Shown here: one piece after another, positions 60,223-64,000 of the stretch
Layout of the letters: each line of letters begins with the position of its first letter
How positions within the stretch are numbered: position 1 is the stretch's first letter
Assembly (NCBI RefSeq): GCF_041821065.1
Contig: NZ_JBGUAX010000009.1
Span: forward strand, 124,001 to 188,000
Direction: 5' to 3'
DNA from: Egicoccus sp. AB-alg2
GTDB lineage: Bacteria; Actinomycetota; Nitriliruptoria; Nitriliruptorales; Nitriliruptoraceae
Length of the DNA stretch: 64,000 bases
Notes under the pieces: generated by a model
Database searches by the model: none
What the model saw: only the letters and a program-made list of their open reading frames with translations
Told to the model about the DNA's origin: nothing
Made by a program: the position numbers and the translations under genes

Positions 60223-61110
60223 ATGGGTGGTCGGCGAACGGGCAGGCGCGCGGGGGCGGTCGGAGCCGCAGCCCTGCTGTGGTCGGTGGGCTTCGGGACG
60301 GGCGTGGCGCCAGCGGCGCCGGACAGCCTCTGCGTCGCCGCCGAGGGACGGGTGCAGGTCCAGCGCGGTACCGCGACCTGCTCCGCGACGGGCCCGGGCT
60401 CGTTCGCGCGTGCCCGCGGTGAGCACAGCGCCGCCGTCGCTCGCGGACGCGACACGCGGGCGGTCGTCACCGGTGACGGCAGCGCTGCGACCGCCACGGG
60501 TGGGCGTGGCAACCGCGCTTCGGTGGTGGGTGACCGCAGCGAGGCGGCGGCCGTCCGCGGGCGCCTCAACCGGGCGGTCGTTCGGGGCGATGACAGCCGG
60601 GCGACGGCACGCGACGGCGACCACAACCGCGCCCGTGCCGTGGGCGACGCCACGTTCGCGGTCGCCGGGGACGGCCATCGGAACCGGGCCGTCGCGGCGG
60701 GTGGCGGCATCCACCGGGCCGAGGCGACCGGCGGCAACCGCAACGTGGCGCTCGCCGAGGGCCGCAACAGCACCGCGCTGGCCGGCGACGGCAACCGTAA
60801 CCGTGCGACGGTCGGGGGCGGCTTCGACAACTACGCGAGTGCGCGCTCCGGCCACCGCAACCTGGCCACCGTCGACGGCAACCGCAGCGGCGCGTTCGCC
60901 GAGCGGGGCCACCGCAACGTCGCCAGCGTCGTCGGCCGCAACCTGAACAACGCCTTCGCCCGCGACGGCAACCGCAACACCGCGCAGATCTTCGGCAACG
61001 ACGGCAACTGGGCGGAGGCCGGGGACGGGCATCGCAACACGGCCATCATCCGCGGCGACGGCCTGAGGGCGGTCGCAACCGGGGACCGGGTCACGGTCGA
61101 GGTGCCGTGA
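60223..61110 (+). CDS. Secreted Asn/Gly/Ala repeat protein (predicted beta-helix)
   Basis: 295 residues; GGGGGATGG precedes the ATG at 60223. Signal peptide AGAVGAAALLWSVGFGTGV (Cys 38 and 54 flank the mature start), then about 230 residues of repeats such as GDGNRNRATVGGGFDNYAS, SGHRNLATVDGNRSGAFAE, RGHRNVASVVGRN and RDGNRNTAQIFGNDGNWAE. A Gly, an Asn and a small Ala return every 8 to 11 residues. This recalls heads of trimeric adhesins (YadA) or ice-binding solenoids. Function not known; no anchor or C-terminal membrane part, so secreted or surface-bound. Confidence 0.65.
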   Translation: MGGRRTGRRAGAVGAAALLWSVGFGTGVAPAAPDSLCVAAEGRVQVQRGTATCSATGPGSFARARGEHSAAVARGRDTRAVVTGDGSAATATGGRGNRASVVGDRSEAAAVRGRLNRAVVRGDDSRATARDGDHNRARAVGDATFAVAGDGHRNRAVAAGGGIHRAEATGGNRNVALAEGRNSTALAGDGNRNRATVGGGFDNYASARSGHRNLATVDGNRSGAFAERGHRNVASVVGRNLNNAFARDGNRNTAQIFGNDGNWAEAGDGHRNTAIIRGDGLRAVATGDRVTVEVP

Positions 61111-61115
61111 GCGGG

Positions 61116-61153
61116 ACGCCGGCGCCGTCCACCGGAGGCGGCGGCGCCGGCGT
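61116..61153 (+). terminator. Terminator-like hairpin 1 after the repeat protein gene
   Basis: Perfect 12-bp stem ACGCCGGCGCCG / CGGCGCCGGCGT, six bases past the stop codon. Confidence 0.6.
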
Positions 61154-61157
61154 GCAC

Positions 61158-61190
61158 GCGGGCCGTGCCGTCCAGGACGGCGCGGCCCGC
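61158..61190. terminator. Terminator-like hairpin 2 between convergent genes
   Basis: GCGGGCCG-t-GCCGTCC-a-GGACGGC-g-CGGCCCGC, a 15-bp stem with one mismatch, just before the dodecin stop. Able to serve both directions. Confidence 0.6.
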
Positions 61191-61198
61191 CGGTGTGA

Positions 61199-61402
61199 TC
61201 AGTCCTCCAGCTCGAACGTGATCATCATGTTGACCTGGTAGCTCGAGACGGATCCGTCGTCGATCGTGACCCGCTGTTCCTTGATCCAGGCGGAGCGGAC
61301 GTTGCGCAGGGTGCGGGTCGCCCGCTCGATGCCCTGGTTGATGGCGTCCTCGAAGCTGGTGTCGGACTTCGCGCTGATCTCGGTGACGCGTGCGACGGAC
61401 AT
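61199..61402 (-). CDS. Dodecin
   Basis: 67 residues, exactly dodecin size. AAGGAGATGCC precedes the ATG. VARVTEISAKSDTSFEDAI then ATRTLRNVRSAWIKEQRVTI and QVNMMITFELED form the beta-alpha-beta-beta fold that assembles as a dodecamer storing flavin or CoA. Known dodecins use the Trp in the AWIKEQ stretch to stack flavin. The window has many flavin enzymes, but dodecin is not linked to any of them here. Confidence 0.93.
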   Translation of the reverse strand: MSVARVTEISAKSDTSFEDAINQGIERATRTLRNVRSAWIKEQRVTIDDGSVSSYQVNMMITFELED

Positions 61403-61589
61403 GGCATCTCCTTCATCGTCGGACCGGTGCGACAACCGTGGGGTGCGCGCCGCATCTCGCGACACTGGCCGGGCGACCACCCGGGGTGGCAGGACGACGG
61501 TGACCCCGGCGCCTTGGAGGCCGATCAGCGCCGCGAACACGCGAGCGCCGGCCGCGCCCGCGTGGGCGCGCCCGGCGCTCGTCGGAACC

Positions 61590-63017
61590 TCAGGGCAGCG
61601 ACGGCTTGCCCGGCGAGTACAGCCAGGTGTCGAAGAACGCGGTGAGGTCGTCGTCGGTGTACTTCTGCGCGAGCGCGATGAAGTCGTCGGTCGTGGCCGC
61701 CGAGTCGGCGTACGTCTCGATCCAGTCCCGGACGAACGCGAAGAAGGCGTCGTAGCCGAGCTGCTCCCGTAGCAGGTGCAGCGTCATCGCACCCCGGTCG
61801 TAGACGGCGCCGGCGAACAGGTCCTCCGGTCCGGGGTCGCCGATGACGACGTTCCAGAAGGGGCTCTCGGCCGGGACCGCGTAGGCCTCGTCGAACGACG
61901 ATTGGATGTCCTGCTGATCGGTGTGGTCGAGCCACAGCCACTCGCTGTAGGTCGCCCACCCCTCGTTCAGCCAGATGTCCTGCCAGCGGGCCGGACTGAC
62001 GAGGTTGCCGAGCCACTGGTGCGCCAGCTCGTGGGCGACGGTCGTCTCCGGTGGCGGACCCGAGTAGATCGGCCGCGTCTGGGTCTCCAGCGCGTAGCCG
62101 ACGGAGTCGTCGTCGATGATCGCCCCGTACGCCACGAAGGGGTACGGCCCGTAGAGGTCGGTGAAGAAGGCGATCATCTCGTCGGTCCGGGCGAGACCAG
62201 CGGCGGCATCGGGCGGCAGGTCCCGGTCGATCGCGTCGATGATCGGCAGGCCGTCGGCGGTGGTGCGCTGGGAGAGGACGAAGTTCCCGATGGTGGCGGT
62301 GCTGAGGTAGCTGGCCATCGAATCGGGCGCGTCCCACACGAACGTCGACCAGCCCGACGCGGTCCGCTGGTCGACCAGCAGGCCGTTTGCGACGGCGACG
62401 CTGCCCTCGGGCACCGTGATCTCGAAGGAGTACGTGGCCTTGTCCGTCGGGTGGTCGTTGACCGGGTACCAAGTCGGCGCTCCGTCCGGTTCGTTGACGA
62501 CCATGGCGCCGTCGGGCGTCGACACCCAGCCGTAGAGCTCGCCGGTGACGTCCGTCGGCCGGCCCGTCGTGCCGCCGTAGGTCACGACGACGGTGTAGTC
62601 CTCGCCGACGCGCAGCTTCGGGCGCGGCGAGATCATGAGCTCCTGGCCTTCGTGCTCGTAGCGTGCCCGCTTGCCGTCGACCGTCACGGACTCCACTTCC
62701 AGGCCACGCAGGTCGAGGTTGAAGCGCGACAGGTCGGCGGTGGCGGTGAACTCGATCGTGGCGACGCCGTCCAGGCGCCCGGTCGCCTCCTCCACGGGAC
62801 CCTCGGGGTCCAGGGGTTCGTAGCTCAGCTCCAGGTGGTAGTGCTGGACGTCGTAGCCGCCGTTGCCGGCGAGCGGGAAGTATTCGTCGCCGACGCCCGG
62901 GGCTCCCTCGACGAAGCGGGGTTGCCCCGGTCGCTCGGGCGCGGCCACGGCGCTCGATGCTGGCAGCGACGCGCTGAGGACGAGGGCGACGACTGCGGCA
63001 CTGCTGGACGCTCGCAT
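61590..63017 (-). CDS. Secreted M1 family metallopeptidase
   Basis: 475 residues. Signal peptide (SAAVVALVLSASLPASSAVA, about 6-25), N-terminal beta-saddle with DVQHYHLELSYEPLD, and the gluzincin core TTVAHELAHQWLGNLVSPAR with HExxH zinc site, third ligand in WLNEGWATYSEWLW. The exopeptidase loop reads VGYALETQTRPI instead of GAMEN. The C-terminus is short (FFDTWLYSPGKPSLP) with no HEAT-like domain IV, which suggests an exported peptidase of the compact type. GGGGGGAACC precedes the ATG. Confidence 0.92.
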   Translation of the reverse strand: MRASSSAAVVALVLSASLPASSAVAAPERPGQPRFVEGAPGVGDEYFPLAGNGGYDVQHYHLELSYEPLDPEGPVEEATGRLDGVATIEFTATADLSRFNLDLRGLEVESVTVDGKRARYEHEGQELMISPRPKLRVGEDYTVVVTYGGTTGRPTDVTGELYGWVSTPDGAMVVNEPDGAPTWYPVNDHPTDKATYSFEITVPEGSVAVANGLLVDQRTASGWSTFVWDAPDSMASYLSTATIGNFVLSQRTTADGLPIIDAIDRDLPPDAAAGLARTDEMIAFFTDLYGPYPFVAYGAIIDDDSVGYALETQTRPIYSGPPPETTVAHELAHQWLGNLVSPARWQDIWLNEGWATYSEWLWLDHTDQQDIQSSFDEAYAVPAESPFWNVVIGDPGPEDLFAGAVYDRGAMTLHLLREQLGYDAFFAFVRDWIETYADSAATTDDFIALAQKYTDDDLTAFFDTWLYSPGKPSLP

Positions 63018-63055
63018 CTGGTTCCCCCCGGATCGGCGAAATGTCCGCAGCTGCA

Positions 63056-63080
63056 CTATCCGCCGCGTCGCGGCGGATAG
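63056..63080. promoter_or_regulatory. Perfect palindrome upstream of the M1 peptidase
   Basis: CTATCCGCCGC-GTC-GCGGCGGATAG, 11-bp arms with a 3-base centre, 39 bases before the ATG. Could be an operator or a leader hairpin. Confidence 0.5.
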
Positions 63081-63092
63081 GCAGCCCCCGCG

Positions 63093-63123
63093 CAGCCGCT
63101 GCACGGGCAGGCTGCAGCGGCTG
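63093..63123 (-). terminator. Hairpin after the hemerythrin-like gene
   Basis: CAGCCGCTGCA and TGCAGCGGCTG form a perfect 11-bp stem with a 9-base loop. It lies downstream of the hemerythrin gene on its strand and upstream of the M1 peptidase. Confidence 0.5.
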
Positions 63124-63204
63124 GCGGGCGAGCCGCGTCCACAGGGTTCCCAGCCGATCCGGCCGGCGCCGCTCAGCCGTCGGCGCGGCCAGCCGGCCGG
63201 GGGG

Positions 63205-63759
63205 TCAGTCGCCGGCGTTGCGGATGGCGTCGCGGATGCGGTCGATGAGCGCCACCGGTGGGCTGGCCGCGGCCTTGGCGCCCGGCGAGGTCGGGGCGCC
63301 GGGGTGCGGACGGGTGGGCACCATCGACCGCGCCCGTTCCAGCTTCTCCCCGAGCGTCTGCAGTTCCTCCTCGTCGAGGGCCTGTCGGAGTCCGGTGAAC
63401 AGCTCGCCCTCCTCCTCCTGGACGTGGTGGCGCACCTCGGCCATCAGCTCGCGCATGCGGTCGTCGAACCCGTCGTCCTCCGCCGTCATCGAATCGAGAT
63501 CGTTGAGCGTGTTCTTGATGGCGAGGTGCTCCTCGATGGCTTCGTCGGCGAGGGCGTCGCCGTTGTCGAGCACCTCCCGCAGGCGCGGGTAGAACCGCAG
63601 CTCCTCGATCTCGCCATGGACGGCCAGGTCGTGCACGACCTGGTGCGCGATCTCCGTCTTGCGCTCGGTGTCGGTCGTCGCCTCGTACTGCGTGAACAGG
63701 TCCTCCACCTCGCGGTGGTCCCTGGCCAGCAGGTCGAGCGCGTTCATGGTCTCCGCCAT
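63205..63759 (-). CDS. Hemerythrin HHE-domain protein
   Basis: 184 residues; AGGGAG lies 6 bases before the ATG at 63759. Four-helix bundle with the iron ligands in LARDHREVEDLF (His15), AVHGEIEELRFYP (His48, Glu52), EEHLAIKNT (His78) and EVRHHVQEEEGELF (His about 110-111, Glu about 115). Binds a di-iron centre and oxygen, nitric oxide or acts in iron handling. A basic/Pro/Ala tail of about 30 residues (about 150-184) extends past the usual end of the domain. Confidence 0.88.
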   Translation of the reverse strand: MAETMNALDLLARDHREVEDLFTQYEATTDTERKTEIAHQVVHDLAVHGEIEELRFYPRLREVLDNGDALADEAIEEHLAIKNTLNDLDSMTAEDDGFDDRMRELMAEVRHHVQEEEGELFTGLRQALDEEELQTLGEKLERARSMVPTRPHPGAPTSPGAKAAASPPVALIDRIRDAIRNAGD

Positions 63760-64000
63760 CGCATGCTCCCTCGCGCCCCGGGTCGCCTCAGGGGGCGCGA
63801 TCCCACGCTACGACGCCTGCGAGGAACCGTTCGGGCCCGACGGCCGGGTGCCGAACGGACGGTCGCCGTGATCTCGGCCGAAGCCTCGCCGTTCGAGGCA
63901 GGGACGGGTGGATCCGCCCCGGCGCCTTCCGGGTGGGCACCCGACACGCCGCGACGCCGAGCGGCTTCGAGGGGGCCTCCCCTGCCGCCGCTACCCTGAC
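63760..64000. other. Right-edge intergenic region
   Basis: About 240 bases to the window edge. No start, ribosome site or domain that I can support; open frames here are shadows. Probably holds the hemerythrin promoter. Confidence 0.4.

Overview
The window is a very G+C-rich bacterial chromosome segment with tightly packed genes, many GTG starts, 1- or 4-base stop/start overlaps and TANNNT-type -10 boxes, several of them placed for leaderless transcription. Gene content (Rpf-type transglycosylase with LysM, ECF41 sigma factor with its epimerase partner, LLM/CE1759-type flavin enzymes, DUF6457 beside mobA, SAF protein beside fmdB) points to Actinomycetota. A deep-branching halotolerant lineage such as Nitriliruptoria would fit the ectoine-type importer, but that placement is inference. 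No phage, insertion sequence, integrase, CRISPR array or rRNA was seen; there is one tRNA, tRNA-Ala(CGC).

Layout. 1-9036: a divergent cluster of four ATP-grasp ligases, a peptidase E/cyanophycinase-like serine hydrolase with a helical insertion and two alpha/beta-hydrolase esterases, with a co-oriented ABC transporter downstream of the leftward arm. The two arms start from a mirror-symmetric pair of promoter -10 boxes. It looks like a pathway that builds and trims an unknown amide-linked metabolite. 9053-10602: an L,D-transpeptidase lipoprotein and a small secreted protein. 10889-13268: an unrecognised three-gene cassette with related N-termini; the first two products also share a C-terminal strand motif, and the third carries helix-hairpin-helix-like repeats. 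13306-16806: an ECF41 sigma factor, its epimerase partner (preceded by a near-consensus ECF41 promoter), a SnoaL-like protein and a FAD monooxygenase. 16951-20202: sulfotransferase, VOC protein, tRNA-Ala, translin homologue and a membrane protein.

20359-24882: housekeeping: moaC, moeA and galU in one overlapping operon, then 5-formyltetrahydrofolate cyclo-ligase, a small FmdB zinc-ribbon gene under a CIRCE operator, and a SAF-domain protein. 24957-32542: an SDR/DUF2867 protein, uppP, an S9 peptidase, an Rpf-like transglycosylase, and molybdenum-cofactor maturation genes including a MobA-FdhD fusion. 32818-37421: a secreted subtilase, then a wHTH regulator (probable CTG start) with two LiaF-like membrane proteins. 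37530-43906: ettA, a sarcosine-oxidase-like flavoenzyme and an ehuBCDA-type importer.

44110-53933: a membrane spermidine-synthase-like protein, a small HTH regulator, a histidine kinase, a response regulator, a soluble Ser/Thr kinase, a DEAD-box helicase with a Gly/Arg/Asn-rich tail, an SGNH hydrolase and a lipoprotein. 54053-56873: an overlapping three-gene flavin-redox operon. 57480-58070: what appears to be the collapsed remnant of a DMSO-reductase operon (Tat signal, ferredoxin fragment in another frame, C-terminal part of the membrane anchor). 58080-63759: a DUF6929-like protein, quinone oxidoreductase, a secreted Asn/Ala/Gly repeat protein, dodecin, M1 peptidase and a hemerythrin-like protein.

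The molybdenum cofactor genes (moaC, moeA, mobA-fdhD, DUF6457) lie in two places and imply active molybdoenzymes elsewhere in the genome, although the only molybdoenzyme locus in this window is decayed.
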